A stretch of 5,696 nt of DNA, from assembly GCA_036172095.1 (NCBI GenBank), contig JAVHSH010000003.1:1-5696 (forward strand), given 5' to 3'. The notes beneath the pieces are model-generated. The model ran no database searches and was not told where the DNA came from. It saw only the letters and a program-made list of their open reading frames with translations. Made by a program: the position numbers and the translations under genes. Below are positions 5,643 to 5,696 of the stretch, in pieces. This DNA comes from JAKBEU01 sp036172095 (GTDB lineage: Bacteria > Patescibacteriota > Microgenomatia > UBA1406 > GWC2-37-13). Within the stretch, counting starts at the first letter, position 1. Each line of letters opens with the position of its first letter.

Positions 5643-5696
5643 GGTCCATAGCTCAATGGTAGAGCAGCAGCCTTTTAAGCTGTTGGTTCTGGGTTC
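5642..5696 (+). tRNA. tRNA-Lys (anticodon UUU), 3' end outside window
   Basis: Acceptor 5' strand GGGTCCA, linker TA, D arm GCTC-AATGGTA-GAGC, then A, anticodon arm GCAGC-CTTTTAA-GCTGT (5 bp, one G-U) with TTT at positions 34-36, variable loop TGGTT, T-stem 5' strand CTGGG and TTC of the T loop, where the window stops. All visible parts are canonical, so this is the functional copy of the locus. The 3' acceptor strand and any encoded CCA cannot be seen. Its transcription probably comes from the promoter at 5244 through the nuclease gene, followed by RNase P processing (inference). Confidence 0.9.

Noticed and set aside
5294..5696. tRNA-Lys interrupted by a group I intron encoding the GIY-YIG protein
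   Set aside because: The upstream unit has no anticodon loop to serve as a 5' exon, and the downstream tRNA is complete from its acceptor 5' strand, so no splicing is needed. Nothing resembling an intron core fits in the few bases outside the gene and the repeats.
5642..5696. Calling the last 55 bases another degenerate unit
   Set aside because: Every visible arm pairs canonically and the anticodon loop CTTTTAA is intact, so it is the genuine tRNA-Lys cut by the window edge.

Overview
The window looks like part of a chromosome from a small-genome, ultrasmall-cell bacterium, most likely Patescibacteria/CPR and probably the Microgenomates side. I infer this from three things: the style of the LeuRS ('TMPNWAGSCWYFVHF'), the pair of membrane-anchored cohesin-like and dockerin-like proteins with a Pro/Thr linker, and a tiny GIY-YIG nuclease gene beside a tRNA. 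TGA is used as a stop (the bipA and dockerin genes end in TGA), which argues against the lineages that recode UGA. The taxonomic call is family knowledge plus inference; no database was searched.

Layout. 1-1332: the C-terminal half of leuS, cut by the window start. Its coding sequence contains two heptamer-periodic tracts, and a third follows the stop codon. 1385-1455: tRNA-Gln(CUG) on the minus strand with its own extended -10 promoter. 1526-3468: a promoter-like TATAAT followed by the GTPase gene bipA/typA. 3527-5210: two nearly abutting plus-strand genes for exported, membrane-anchored proteins. The first is a cohesin-like protein. The second has a dockerin-like module, a Pro/Thr linker and a C-terminal domain with ten cysteines. 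5244-5696: a tRNA-Lys(UUU) locus that appears remodelled. It holds a good promoter, a truncated tRNA-Lys-like sequence whose anticodon arm is replaced by a perfect hairpin, a small GIY-YIG nuclease gene, a second copy of the same tRNA-like/hairpin unit, and then the genuine tRNA-Lys, cut by the window end.

How the parts work together. LeuRS, tRNA-Gln, tRNA-Lys and BipA are translation housekeeping functions. The cohesin/dockerin pair is probably one transcription unit making two cell-surface proteins that may bind each other through a calcium-dependent cohesin-dockerin contact. The most unusual part is the right end: a 33-bp perfect direct repeat, made of tRNA D-arm sequence plus a foreign hairpin, brackets the nuclease gene directly upstream of an intact tRNA. 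This resembles a very small mobile or duplicating element that uses a tRNA gene as its site. None of the four internal protein starts has a clear Shine-Dalgarno sequence.
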